A stretch of DNA of 17,300 nucleotides from contig CATPBF010000042.1 of assembly GCA_955652585.1 (NCBI GenBank), positions 1 through 17,300 on the forward strand. The letters are read 5' to 3'. A program made the position numbers and the translations under genes. This DNA comes from Candidatus Dormiibacterota bacterium. Lineage in GTDB: Bacteria; Chloroflexota; Dormibacteria; Dormibacterales; Dormibacteraceae. Positions 7,547 to 14,347 of the stretch are shown here, piece by piece. The notes under the pieces were generated by a model that saw only the letters and a program-made list of their open reading frames with translations, was not told the DNA's origin and made no database searches. How positions within the stretch are numbered: position 1 is the first letter of the stretch; every line of letters starts with the position of its first letter.

Positions 7547-7552
7547 AGGATA
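7547..7552 (-). promoter_or_regulatory. Candidate -10 element of the chelatase genes
   Basis: TATCCT on the minus strand fits TANNNT and is separated by exactly 6 nt from GTG 7540, placing the transcription start on the start codon. The same geometry occurs before the osmC-like gene. It lies in the 32-nt gap after mdh, so the chelatase pair may be transcribed on its own. No good -35 is seen. GAAGG abuts the GTG and is too close to act as a ribosome binding site. Confidence 0.4.
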
Positions 7553-7572
7553 GGTGGGGTTAGCTCGCCTCC

Positions 7573-8580
7573 TCAGGCTGGGAGCAGTGCCTTCACGAGC
7601 TCGCGCTCCTGAACCAGCTCCTCGGTGGTCTTCTTGATGCGGTCTTTGGCGTCGCTGTCGTGCTCCAGCCCGGTGACCACCTCCCAGTGCGTGCCGTCGG
7701 ACTTGACCGGGAACCCAAACTGGAGTCCCTCTGGGACTCCGTACTCGCCGTGGCTGATGACTGCCAGCGAGTGCCAGTCGCCCCACGGGGTCGGATTCCA
7801 GATGCTGTTGACGGAGTCGAGCACCGCGTTGGCAGCAGAGGCCGCCGACGATGACCCACGAGCCTCGATGACCGCGGCGCCGCGCTTCTGCACAGTCTCG
7901 ATGAACTTGCCCTTCATCCAGCCGTGGTCGCTGATGAGGTCGAACGCGGGGAGGCCGGCGATCTTCGCATTGCGGGCGTCCGGGTACTGCGTGGTGGAGT
8001 GGTTGCCCCAGACGCCGATGTTGGTGATGACCTGGACCGGCAGGCCAGCTTTCCGCGCCAGCAGCGTCTTGGCGCGGTTCTCGTCGAGCCGCATCATCGC
8101 GAACCAGCGTTCTGGCGCGATCTCCGGCGCGTTCGAGCGAGCGATCAAGCAGTTGGTGTTGCACGGGTTGCCGACGACCAGGATTCGGACATCGTTGGCG
8201 GCTGACTTTGCAATCGCCTTTCCCTGCGGGCCGAAGATCCCGGCGTTCACGTTCAAGAGATCGCTCCGCTCCATTCCGGCCTTGCGCGGCACGGCGCCCA
8301 CCAGCAAAACCCAGGAGGCGCCCTCGAAGGCCTTCTCCGGCTTGGCCGTCAGTACGGTGTCGTGGAGGAGCGGGAAAGCGCAATCGTCGAGCTCCATCGC
8401 CACGCCTTCCAGCGCCTTCATCGCGGGCTCGACCTCCAGCAGCTGGAGGATGATCGGCTGGTTTGGCCCGAGCAGGTCACCGGCGGCGATGCGGAACAGC
8501 AACGAATAACCGATCTGTCCGGCGCCGCCGGTGACGGCGACGCGGACCGGGGCTTTGGCTCCGTCGGTGCTGGGCATCAT
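7573..8580 (-). CDS. mdh: Malate dehydrogenase (type 2 MDH)
   Basis: The 335-residue protein interconverts malate and oxaloacetate with a nicotinamide cofactor in the cytoplasmic TCA cycle. The dinucleotide loop TGGAGQIGYSLLFRIA begins at residue 17. The acidic residue in LLEVEP after the second strand suggests NAD rather than NADP. PRKAGMERSDLL supplies the substrate arginines, NPCNTNC matches the conserved NPxNTN segment, and GVWGNHSTTQYPD contains the catalytic histidine of the type 2 (cytosolic/chloroplast-like) subfamily, with LDENRAKTLLA also typical. The length agrees with the family. Two adjacent ATG codons (8580 and 8577) are possible starts; no strong Shine-Dalgarno is seen, but TAGCAT lies 9 nt upstream and could be a -10 box. 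NADH from this step would feed the complex I encoded further along the window. Confidence 0.95.
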   Translation of the reverse strand: MMPSTDGAKAPVRVAVTGGAGQIGYSLLFRIAAGDLLGPNQPIILQLLEVEPAMKALEGVAMELDDCAFPLLHDTVLTAKPEKAFEGASWVLLVGAVPRKAGMERSDLLNVNAGIFGPQGKAIAKSAANDVRILVVGNPCNTNCLIARSNAPEIAPERWFAMMRLDENRAKTLLARKAGLPVQVITNIGVWGNHSTTQYPDARNAKIAGLPAFDLISDHGWMKGKFIETVQKRGAAVIEARGSSSAASAANAVLDSVNSIWNPTPWGDWHSLAVISHGEYGVPEGLQFGFPVKSDGTHWEVVTGLEHDSDAKDRIKKTTEELVQERELVKALLPA

Positions 8581-8599
8581 GGCCGCTTCATGCTAGCCA

Positions 8600-8615
8600 A
8601 TCGCGCAGGCGCGAT
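8600..8615. other. Short GC-rich hairpin upstream of mdh
   Basis: ATCGCGC (8600-8606) and GCGCGAT (8609-8615) form a 7-bp perfect inverted repeat with 2 nt between the arms (effectively 6 bp with a 4-nt loop). It sits 12 nt beyond the stop codon of the 45-residue gene and about 20 nt before the mdh start, so it may end or stabilise the upstream transcript. There is no T-tract. Confidence 0.3.
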
Positions 8616-8626
8616 AGAAAGGTTGG

Positions 8627-8764
8627 TCAGCCGCCGCCGCAGGCGTGTGGTAGCGGAGTGAAGTAGGCGGCGACCGCCGCGTGATACCTGAGGAAGGTGA
8701 CGCCCGCGATGAGGATGAGCGATGCCACTAGCAACGCGCCGAGCCACGGAATCCGGCGCCTCAT
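8627..8764 (-). CDS. Small single-pass membrane protein (45 aa)
   Basis: An ATG-started frame (8764-8762) ends at TGA 8629-8627 and encodes 45 residues. The N-terminus is MRRRIPW, followed by an uninterrupted hydrophobic stretch (LGALLVASLILIAGVTFL), then a short C-terminal tail ending PLPHACGGG. Three arginines before the hydrophobic segment predict an inside N-terminus and a short outside tail with one cysteine. It starts 37 nt after the trmI stop on the same strand and fills most of the 221-nt gap between trmI and mdh. I do not recognise a family. The clear membrane-protein composition and its placement favour a real gene, but there is no visible Shine-Dalgarno sequence and a chance frame cannot be excluded. 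Confidence 0.6.
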   Translation of the reverse strand: MRRRIPWLGALLVASLILIAGVTFLRYHAAVAAYFTPLPHACGGG

Positions 8765-8801
8765 CGAAACTCGAAACGCGGTTCGAGGCGGTGAGGTTCG
8801 G

Positions 8802-9617
8802 CTAGCGGAAGCCTTCGCCCTCGGGTTCGAACAGGTCGTCCTCCGCGAGCCGCCGGGCGAAACATAGGAAGCCCGTGTGAGCGACCATCCGGTGGGAGGG
8901 GCGCATGCTCCGGCCGCGCACCGTCCACCCGCGCTGCAGCACTTCGAATGCCTCGAGCATCCCGAATCCCCTCACCTCGCGCAAGCACTCGAAGAACCGC
9001 TGCACCTGGCTCACGTTCGGGCAGTGGGCGAAGATGATCCCTCCCGGCCTCAGCGCCGCTCTGGCCCCGCCCACCGCCTGCCACGGCTCCGGGAGGTCAA
9101 GCATGACCCGGTCCATGTCCCGCTCGTCGATGCCGGCGTAGGCGTCGCCCAGCTTGAGCTCGAGATTGGGCGGCAGGTCGCCCAGCGTCTCGGTGATGGC
9201 TCGCTTCGCCGCCTCGAGGAAATCCTCTCGCTGCTCATATGAGACGACCAGGCCCTCCGTCCCCACCGCCCGCAGCAGCGCCAGCGTCAACGCACCCGTG
9301 CCCGTTCCGGCTTCGAGCACGCGAGCTCCAGGGTTGATGTCTGCGCCGACCAGGATGGCGCCGAGGTCCTTCGGGTAGATCGGCTGGGCTTGCCGGACCC
9401 GGCCGGTCACCTGCTCGGCGAACGTCGGCCGAACGGCCAGAAGGCGCGCGCCCAGCTGGGTTGTGACCACAATGCCTTCGGGCCGGCCGATGAGCTCGTC
9501 GTGCGCGATTACGCCCGAGTGGAGCGAGTGCCGTTCTCCCGCTTTGAGTCGAACGCGGTGACGGCGGCCGACCTTGTCGACCAGGACGATCAGCTCACCC
9601 TCGGCCAGCGGTTTCAA
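8802..9617 (-). CDS. trmI: tRNA (adenine-58-N1)-methyltransferase TrmI
   Basis: The 271-residue protein methylates N1 of adenosine 58 in the T-loop of tRNA, using S-adenosylmethionine. The N-terminal small beta-barrel domain (residues 1-65) is followed by QPIYPKDLGAI, a strongly conserved TrmI segment, and the SAM loop VLEAGTGTGALTLALL. The catalytic-fold motif DRVMLDLPEPW contains the conserved Asp, and RGRSMRPSHRMVAHTGFL is the typical TrmI C-terminal signature. The start is TTG 9617, which overlaps the stop of the upstream methyltransferase gene by 4 nt (TTGA), so translation is probably coupled. Length agrees with bacterial TrmI (about 250-280 residues). It is the third gene of a DedA-methyltransferase-trmI operon. 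Confidence 0.93.
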   Translation of the reverse strand: MKPLAEGELIVLVDKVGRRHRVRLKAGERHSLHSGVIAHDELIGRPEGIVVTTQLGARLLAVRPTFAEQVTGRVRQAQPIYPKDLGAILVGADINPGARVLEAGTGTGALTLALLRAVGTEGLVVSYEQREDFLEAAKRAITETLGDLPPNLELKLGDAYAGIDERDMDRVMLDLPEPWQAVGGARAALRPGGIIFAHCPNVSQVQRFFECLREVRGFGMLEAFEVLQRGWTVRGRSMRPSHRMVAHTGFLCFARRLAEDDLFEPEGEGFR

Positions 9618-10372
9618 TCAGCTTTGTGGGCGCGAATGAGGCAGTGCCAGTACGCATGAAAGAGCTTGCCGTCCCTGCGCTCCGGGTGCAGCTGCTCACG
9701 AGCCTCGCCTTCCGCCGACTCGATCACCGTCGCCAGCTCGGCGGCCAGCTCTGGCCGGACGGCCATCGTCTGCATCCACTCCTCGTAGTCCCAGTCCAGC
9801 TCTCTCGCGCGGGCCATCTCAACTTCGAATCCGGCAGCCCCGAGGTGCTCGGCCCATTCCTCCAATGTCAACGACCGCACGTGCGAGGGATCGCGGCGCA
9901 GCTCGACCTCGTGCAGCACATCGCGTGCCGGCGACGGCGGCGCGCAATCGACGAACGCGGCGTCGCGGCCTGGCCTCAGCACGCGGTAAGCCTCGCGCAC
10001 AAATGCATCGAAATGAGGAAAGTGGTGCGGGGCGGCCCGCACGACGTATAAGTCGAATGTCTCATCGGGAAACGGCAGCATGGAAGCATCCCCGAGGACC
10101 CAGTCGGCGTTTTCGATCCCACGCTCCTTGGTGATCCGCCGCGCGACGTCGAGCATCTCGCGCGTGAGGTCGAGGCCGACGACCCGCCGCACGTGCGGCG
10201 CGAGAGCGAGCGCGGTGTTCCCTGTGCCGGTGGCGACATCGAGGACGAGGTCGCCCCGAAGTGGGTTCGCCAGGTCGATGACCTCCTGCAGCCGGTCCGC
10301 TGACGTATGGAAGGTCGAGCGCGAATAGTTGGCGGCGACGGGCCCGAATCTCGTCCTCGGATCATCCGGCAT
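9614..10372 (-). CDS. Class I SAM-dependent methyltransferase (UbiE/Methyltransf_11 type)
   Basis: The 252-residue protein has the Rossmann methyltransferase core: motif I LVLDVATGTGNTALAL near residues 42-57, the acidic VVGLDLTREMLDVARR after strand 2, DWVLGDASMLPFPDETFDLY as motif II, and REAYRVLRPGRDAAFVDCA as motif III. These resemble UbiE/COQ5-like and other small-molecule methyltransferases. The tail (ARELDWDYEEWMQTMAVRP) resembles that of uncharacterised family members. The substrate cannot be predicted. ATG 10372 lies inside the end of the DedA gene, an 11-nt overlap, and its own stop overlaps trmI by 4 nt. The tight packing implies a single transcript, though the three gene products have no obvious shared pathway. 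Confidence 0.87.
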   Translation of the reverse strand: MPDDPRTRFGPVAANYSRSTFHTSADRLQEVIDLANPLRGDLVLDVATGTGNTALALAPHVRRVVGLDLTREMLDVARRITKERGIENADWVLGDASMLPFPDETFDLYVVRAAPHHFPHFDAFVREAYRVLRPGRDAAFVDCAPPSPARDVLHEVELRRDPSHVRSLTLEEWAEHLGAAGFEVEMARARELDWDYEEWMQTMAVRPELAAELATVIESAEGEAREQLHPERRDGKLFHAYWHCLIRAHKAD

Positions 10373-11138
10373 GGCCTGAGTCTAGTTTCGGGACGGTGGC
10401 CGCGTGGCGACGTGCGCGAACGAAGGCCACCGCGGCGAGTACGACGACAATGACAACCACCACCTCGCCAATCAGCAGCAGGTTCGAGCGTATCGACTTT
10501 TCGATCCCGCTGCCAAATACCACGCCCAGCGCGAGAAACACGCCAGCCCAGATCGCGCTCGAGACCGCCACGCTGATCGCGAAAATGCGGTACGGAAGTT
10601 CGAGCAGGCCGGCGACCACGGTCAGCGGCACGCGAAACCCTGGAATGTGGCGGCCGAAGATCAGCGCCCATGGACCGTAGCGACGGAACCAGTGCTCCGC
10701 GCTGTCCACTCGCTCGGGAGTGATGTGAAGGAATCTGGCCAGGCGGTGTTCGATCAAACGCCGGCCGAACCGACGCGACAGCAGGTAAAGGTTCGTCGAG
10801 CCAAGCGTGACGGCGAGGACGAAGCCGAGCCAAGCGGCGAAGAGGATCGGAACGTCACGGGGCAGCCGGCTGCCCACATACAGAAGGAAGACATCGCCTG
10901 GGATGAATAGGGGAATGCCGGTTTCCTCGATATAGATCAGCGCAAACCCGCCGAGATAGCCGTACGCCTTCAGCAGCGCGCTGATCGAGGCGTCCGCGTC
11001 GACGACCTCTCCCGCCACGTCGTGCTCGATCAGGAGCCCGATCCCCACGATCACCGCGATGAGAAGCACGACGCCACCGGCTACATGCCATCGCGTCGGG
11101 AGGCCACTGCTTCGTCTCGGCTCCTGGACGTCGTTCAA
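10362..11138 (-). CDS. DedA-family (VTT domain) membrane protein
   Basis: A 258-residue integral membrane protein. A first transmembrane segment (about residues 20-40, AGGVVLLIAVIVGIGLL) is followed by the DedA core: YIEETGIPLFIPGDVFLLYVG with the conserved acidic and Pro-Gly residues, a long hydrophobic segment, then FGRHIPGFRVPLTVVAGLLE, the hallmark Arg-rich re-entrant motif, and two further C-terminal segments. DedA proteins are linked to membrane homeostasis, proton-motive force and, for some members, lipid-carrier (undecaprenyl phosphate) transport. The only start in frame after the preceding stop is TTG 11138. It leads the minus-strand operon with the methyltransferase and trmI, and is divergent from the osmC-like gene with 74 bp between them. 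Confidence 0.92.
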   Translation of the reverse strand: MNDVQEPRRSSGLPTRWHVAGGVVLLIAVIVGIGLLIEHDVAGEVVDADASISALLKAYGYLGGFALIYIEETGIPLFIPGDVFLLYVGSRLPRDVPILFAAWLGFVLAVTLGSTNLYLLSRRFGRRLIEHRLARFLHITPERVDSAEHWFRRYGPWALIFGRHIPGFRVPLTVVAGLLELPYRIFAISVAVSSAIWAGVFLALGVVFGSGIEKSIRSNLLLIGEVVVVIVVVLAAVAFVRARRHAATVPKLDSGHAG

Positions 11139-11200
11139 GAACGGAAATAGTCAATCACGAACTCGCCCCGGTTACCGCCAGGGCTCCGCCGGCTTGCGGC

Positions 11201-11206
11201 TATCGT
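11201..11206 (+). promoter_or_regulatory. Candidate -10 element of the osmC-like gene
   Basis: TATCGT matches TANNNT and lies exactly 6 nt before ATG 11213, so the mRNA would start at the A of the start codon. There is no Shine-Dalgarno sequence in the intervening bases, which supports leaderless translation. The -35 region (TTACCG nearby) is weak. The element lies in the 74-bp divergent region shared with the DedA gene. Confidence 0.45.
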
Positions 11207-11212
11207 TCGCAC

Positions 11213-11635
11213 ATGGCAAAAGCGACTGCGCGGTGGTCTGGGCACAAGGTCAAGTTCGACATCGAGTCGGCCTCCGGCCACACGGTGAGTGTCGACGACG
11301 CGCCGGTCTTCGGCGACGACGAAGCCATGCGACCGACGGAGATGCTTCTCGCGGCGCTCGGCAGCTGCACCGGCATCAACGTGGTCCTGCTGATGAAGAA
11401 GTTCAAGCAGCCCCTCACGTCATTGACGGTTGAGGTGGAGGGCGAGCAGGAGAAGGAGTGGCCGCGCGCCTTCAAGAAGATCGAGATCACATTCGTGCTG
11501 GGCTGGGACGGCAAGTACGACAAGGGAAGAGTCGACGAGGCCATCGACCTGGCCTGCAACCGGTACTGCCCGATCCACGCCACGCTGACGCACGGGACCA
11601 AGGTCGAGCATCGCCGCAAGGACGCCCACTCCTGA
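11213..11635 (+). CDS. OsmC/Ohr-family protein (YhfA-like)
   Basis: The 140-residue protein is of the OsmC superfamily, small dimeric enzymes that reduce organic peroxides or related compounds with paired cysteines. MRPTEMLLAALGSCTGINV places Cys52 at the helix start typical of the first catalytic Cys, and ACNRYCPIHATL has the second at Cys119, with an additional Cys115. The short form and the ALGSCT / CPI...L motifs are closest to the YhfA-like OsmC branch rather than Ohr. It probably acts in the cytoplasm in thiol-based detoxification; the substrate is unknown. It is a single gene: it starts 74 bp from the divergent DedA gene and is followed by a 177-nt non-coding region before nuoA. The start ATG 11213 is supported by the -10 hexamer directly upstream. 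Confidence 0.9.
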   Translation: MAKATARWSGHKVKFDIESASGHTVSVDDAPVFGDDEAMRPTEMLLAALGSCTGINVVLLMKKFKQPLTSLTVEVEGEQEKEWPRAFKKIEITFVLGWDGKYDKGRVDEAIDLACNRYCPIHATLTHGTKVEHRRKDAHS

Positions 11636-11646
11636 GAGAACGCCGT

Positions 11647-11720
11647 ATTCCGCATCTCTGGCGCCAACCGTGCCTATGGCGACGCCACGTACGGCTCCGC
11701 TGGCGCCAAACGTGCGGAAT
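11647..11720. repeat. Long imperfect palindrome with paired direct repeats upstream of nuoA
   Basis: Outer arms ATTCCGCA (11647-11654) and TGCGGAAT (11713-11720) are perfectly complementary. After a symmetric 4-nt internal loop on each side, TGGCGCCA (11659-11666) can pair with a second TGGCGCCA (11701-11708). The same region holds two 16-nt direct repeats, CTGGCGCCAACCGTGC (11658-11673) and CTGGCGCCAAACGTGC (11700-11715), differing at one base. It begins 11 nt after the osmC-like stop and ends 41 nt before the likely nuo -10 box. It could be a transcript-end hairpin, a binding site for a dimeric regulator, or a small repeat element. There is no T-tract. The rest of the gap 11636-11812 contains no gene. 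Confidence 0.6.
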
Positions 11721-11759
11721 CGCCCACTAGGTCCGAAAAGCGGCATTTCTCAAGGCACC

Positions 11760-11767
11760 TATAGAAT
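11760..11767 (+). promoter_or_regulatory. Candidate -10 element of the nuo operon
   Basis: TATAGAAT, holding the TANNNT match TAGAAT at 11762-11767, is the best -10-like sequence in the gap before nuoA and sits in an A/T-rich pocket of otherwise GC-rich DNA. Transcription would begin near 11774, giving a leader of about 40 nt. No clear -35 hexamer is visible at the expected distance. GAGG at 11796-11799 lies 13 nt before the TTG start of nuoA and is a weak ribosome-binding candidate. Confidence 0.45.
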
Positions 11768-11812
11768 TAAGCCGTTCCCAAAAGCCCCAACACCTGAGGC
11801 CGCTTCGGAAAC

Positions 11813-12169
11813 TTGCTCGAGACCTACGTCCCGCTTCTCATCTACGTACTCATCGTGCTCGGACTCGTTGGAGCGCTCGTCACCCTGAGCTTCGTGCTCG
11901 GCCCCTCGCGACCGTCGAAGCGAAAGATGGCTCCTTACGAGTCCGGGATCATCACCGACGCACCCGCCCACCGCCGCCTCTCGGTGCGCTTCTACCTGAC
12001 CGCGATGCTGTTCATCATCTTCGACGTCGAGGCGATCTTCTTCTATCCGTGGGCCGTGCTCCTGCGCCAGCTCAAGTGGTTCGGCCTCATCGAGATGCTG
12101 GTCTTCATGGGGATCCTGGGTATCGCACTTGCCCACATCTGGCGGAAGGGAGGCCTGGATTGGGAGTAG
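11813..12169 (+). CDS. nuoA: NADH:quinone oxidoreductase subunit A
   Basis: A 118-residue membrane subunit of complex I with three hydrophobic segments (about residues 6-29, 61-82 and 88-108). The conserved loop MAPYESGI with the Glu and the stretch RFYLTAMLFIIFDVEAIFFYPWA are the NuoA signature. The subunit helps form the quinone-chamber entrance next to NuoB/D and the membrane arm. TTG 11813 is the only usable start after an in-frame TGA. It opens the nuoABCDEFG operon, and its end overlaps nuoB by 10 nt. Length matches family values of about 118-147 residues. Confidence 0.95.
   Translation: MLETYVPLLIYVLIVLGLVGALVTLSFVLGPSRPSKRKMAPYESGIITDAPAHRRLSVRFYLTAMLFIIFDVEAIFFYPWAVLLRQLKWFGLIEMLVFMGILGIALAHIWRKGGLDWE
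12148..12153 (+). promoter_or_regulatory. Ribosome binding site that sets the nuoB start
   Basis: GGGAGG lies within the end of nuoA, 6 nt before TTG 12160. It is one of the strongest Shine-Dalgarno matches in the window and supports the unusual TTG start of nuoB over longer alternatives that would lie out of frame within nuoA. Confidence 0.65.
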
Positions 12170-12648
12170 AAGAGCTCGTAGCGTCGCTCGGTGACAACGT
12201 CCTCACGACGACGCTGGGCAAGGTGATCGGCTGGGGGCGCGGCAACTCGGTGTGGCCGGCCCAGTTCGGACTCGCATGTTGCGCGATCGAGATGATCGCA
12301 GTCGCCACAGCGCGGTTGGACATCGGCCGCTTCGGGTCCGAGGCGATGCGCGCGTCTCCGCGCCAGGCGGACCTGATGATCGTCTCGGGCCGTGTCTCGC
12401 AGAAGATGGCTCCCATCCTGCGGACGGTCTACGACCAGATGCCGGAGCCGAAATGGGTGATCTCGATGGGCGCGTGTGCCTCTACGGGTGGCGTCTTCAA
12501 CAACTACGCCCTGCTCCAGGGCGTCGACAAGATCGTCCCGGTAGACGTGTACATCCCCGGCTGCCCTCCGCGGCCCGAGGATCTGCTGAACGCGCTGATG
12601 ATCCTGCAGGAGCGGATCAAGGCTCGGGGGATCGTTACGCAATCGTGA
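12160..12648 (+). CDS. nuoB: NADH:quinone oxidoreductase subunit B
   Basis: The 162-residue subunit carries the terminal [4Fe-4S] cluster N2, which passes electrons to quinone. Its four ligands are visible: the tandem cysteines in FGLACCAIEM, the Cys in SMGACASTGG and the Cys in YIPGCPPRPEDLL. RFGSEAMRASPRQADLMIVSG is the typical NuoB segment. TTG 12160 is chosen because a strong GGGAGG lies 6 nt upstream and homology starts shortly after; the frame is open further upstream but overlaps nuoA. It overlaps nuoA by 10 nt and nuoC by 4 nt. It sits at the junction of the peripheral and membrane arms. Confidence 0.96.
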   Translation: MGVEELVASLGDNVLTTTLGKVIGWGRGNSVWPAQFGLACCAIEMIAVATARLDIGRFGSEAMRASPRQADLMIVSGRVSQKMAPILRTVYDQMPEPKWVISMGACASTGGVFNNYALLQGVDKIVPVDVYIPGCPPRPEDLLNALMILQERIKARGIVTQS

Positions 12649-13130
12649 TCGCCGACGATCTCGTGCTTGAAAAGGGGGTCACCGCTCGTGACCAGTGGGT
12701 CACAGTGCCCGCAGAGCGCATCCGCGAAGTGCTGTCTGGACTCAAGGCGGACGGGTACCGATTGCTCGTCTTCCTCACCTGCGTCGACCACTTGATCGAC
12801 GCGTCTCGTGAGTTCCCAGCGCGGTTCGAGATCGTCTACCAGCTGCGCGACATGGACAAGCCTGTCGAGATCAGAGTGCGCACATTCATCGGCGGGGATT
12901 CGCCGCGCATCGACAGCGTTCACGACATCTTTCCGCCTGCCAACTGGGAGGAGCGCGAGACGTACGACATGTTCGGAATCGTCTTCACCGGCCACCCAGG
13001 CCTCACCCGAATCCTGATGCCGGACGACTGGGTGGGCCACCCGCTCCGCCGCGACTTTCCGGTGGGCGGCGAGGTCGTGGAGTTTTCGGAGGAGCACCAG
13101 ATCTGGCAGACCGCCCCCGACGAAGCATGA
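12645..13130 (+). CDS. nuoC: NADH:quinone oxidoreductase subunit C
   Basis: A 161-residue subunit of the connecting (Q) module, without cofactors. The recognition features are LVFLTCVDHLID, FEIVYQLRD and the C-terminal signature PPANWEERETYDMFGIVFTGHPGLTRILMPDDW...HPLRRDFP, which is highly conserved in the 30-kDa subunit. GTG 12645 overlaps the nuoB stop (GTGA), and its TGA overlaps the nuoD start (ATGA); both imply translational coupling. It is separate from NuoD, unlike the fused NuoCD of Escherichia coli. The open frame upstream to 12252 is shadow sequence inside nuoB. Confidence 0.94.
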   Translation: MIADDLVLEKGVTARDQWVTVPAERIREVLSGLKADGYRLLVFLTCVDHLIDASREFPARFEIVYQLRDMDKPVEIRVRTFIGGDSPRIDSVHDIFPPANWEERETYDMFGIVFTGHPGLTRILMPDDWVGHPLRRDFPVGGEVVEFSEEHQIWQTAPDEA

Positions 13131-14347
13131 TCGAATCGCCTGGAGTAACAGTCACCAGGACTGGTGAACAGGGCGCGTTCGGCGGCGAGCTGCTCACGGT
13201 CAACTTCGGGCCGCATCACCCCTCGACACACGGGGTGCTCCGATTGATCGTCGACCTCGACGGCGAGCAGATCAAGCGCGTGCAGCCGGTCATCGGCTAC
13301 CTGCACACCGGAATCGAAAAACAGATGGAGGCGCTGCGCTGGCAGCAGGGCGTGGTCGTCACCGACCGCCACGACTACCTCTCTCCGCCCATCAACAACC
13401 TCGCCTATGCGCTGGCGGTGGAGAAGCTGATGGGCGTCGAGGTCCCGCCTCGCGCACAGGTGCTGCGCGTGATCATGTCCGAGCTCACCCGCCTGTCGTC
13501 GCACCTGGTGTGGATGGGGACGAGCGGGCTCGAGCTGGGCGCGATGTCGATGCTCATGTACTGCTTCCGCGAGCGGGAGCAGATCATGGACCTCAACGAG
13601 GAGATCTCCGGGTTCCGGATGCACACCTCGTACATCCGCCCGGGCGGCGTGTTCGCCGACTCGACCCCCAGGTTTCTCGAAATGCTCGACAAGTTCGTCC
13701 GCGAGATGCCCGGGCACATCGACGAATACGAGGACTTGCTGACGATGAACCCGATCTGGCGCGCGCGCACGATTGGGATCGGGCGGCTTCCGGCCGAGGA
13801 CGCGAAGGTCCTAGGCGCGACCGGTCCGATGCTTCGTGGGTCTGGCGTGGCGTGGGACCTGCGGAAGTCCATGCCTTACTCCGGGTACGAGGACTACGAC
13901 TTCGAGGTTGCAGTCTCGAACGACTGTGACTGCTACGGGCGCTACCTGGTGCGCATCAAGGAGATGCGCGAGGCGGTGAAGATCCTGCGACAGGCGTTGG
14001 ACCGGCTTCCCGACGGACCGGTGAACGTCGACGACCGCAAGATGCTGCCGCCCCCACGCGAAGAGCTCGAAACGTCGATGGAGGCGGTCATCCATCACTT
14101 CAAGCTCTTCACGGAGGGCTATACGGTCCCGGCCGGCGACGCATATGTCGCGGTGGAGTCAGGCCGCGGCGAGAACGGCTGCTACATCGTCAGCGACGGC
14201 ACGCACAAGCCACGGCGCGTGAAATTCCGGTCGGCGTCGTTCGTCAACCTGCAGGCGCTCGAGCGGATGGCGCTCAACCACATGGTCGCCGACATGATCG
14301 CCATCATCGGCACCGCCGACACGGTGCTTGGGGACGTCGATCGATGA
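13127..14347 (+). CDS. nuoD: NADH:quinone oxidoreductase subunit D
   Basis: The 406-residue 49-kDa-type subunit forms the quinone-binding site together with NuoB. NFGPHHPSTHGVLRL near residues 26-40 holds the His residues of the quinone-head loop (family usually GPQHPSTHG; here GPHHPSTHG). GYLHTGIEKQME, TDRHDYLSPP, SELTRLSSHLVWMG, GLELGAMSM, RPGGVF and the C-terminal ESGRGENGCYIVSDG...HKPRRVKFRS and LGDVDR end are all typical. ATG 13127 overlaps the nuoC stop by 4 nt and its own TGA overlaps nuoE by 4 nt. Length agrees with the family (about 400-410 residues). Confidence 0.97.
   Translation: MIESPGVTVTRTGEQGAFGGELLTVNFGPHHPSTHGVLRLIVDLDGEQIKRVQPVIGYLHTGIEKQMEALRWQQGVVVTDRHDYLSPPINNLAYALAVEKLMGVEVPPRAQVLRVIMSELTRLSSHLVWMGTSGLELGAMSMLMYCFREREQIMDLNEEISGFRMHTSYIRPGGVFADSTPRFLEMLDKFVREMPGHIDEYEDLLTMNPIWRARTIGIGRLPAEDAKVLGATGPMLRGSGVAWDLRKSMPYSGYEDYDFEVAVSNDCDCYGRYLVRIKEMREAVKILRQALDRLPDGPVNVDDRKMLPPPREELETSMEAVIHHFKLFTEGYTVPAGDAYVAVESGRGENGCYIVSDGTHKPRRVKFRSASFVNLQALERMALNHMVADMIAIIGTADTVLGDVDR

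Noticed and set aside
11647..11720. Integron attC site
   Set aside because: The two-tier inverted-repeat layout is attC-like, but the required GTTRRRY/RYYYAAC core sites are missing and no integrase or gene cassette is nearby.
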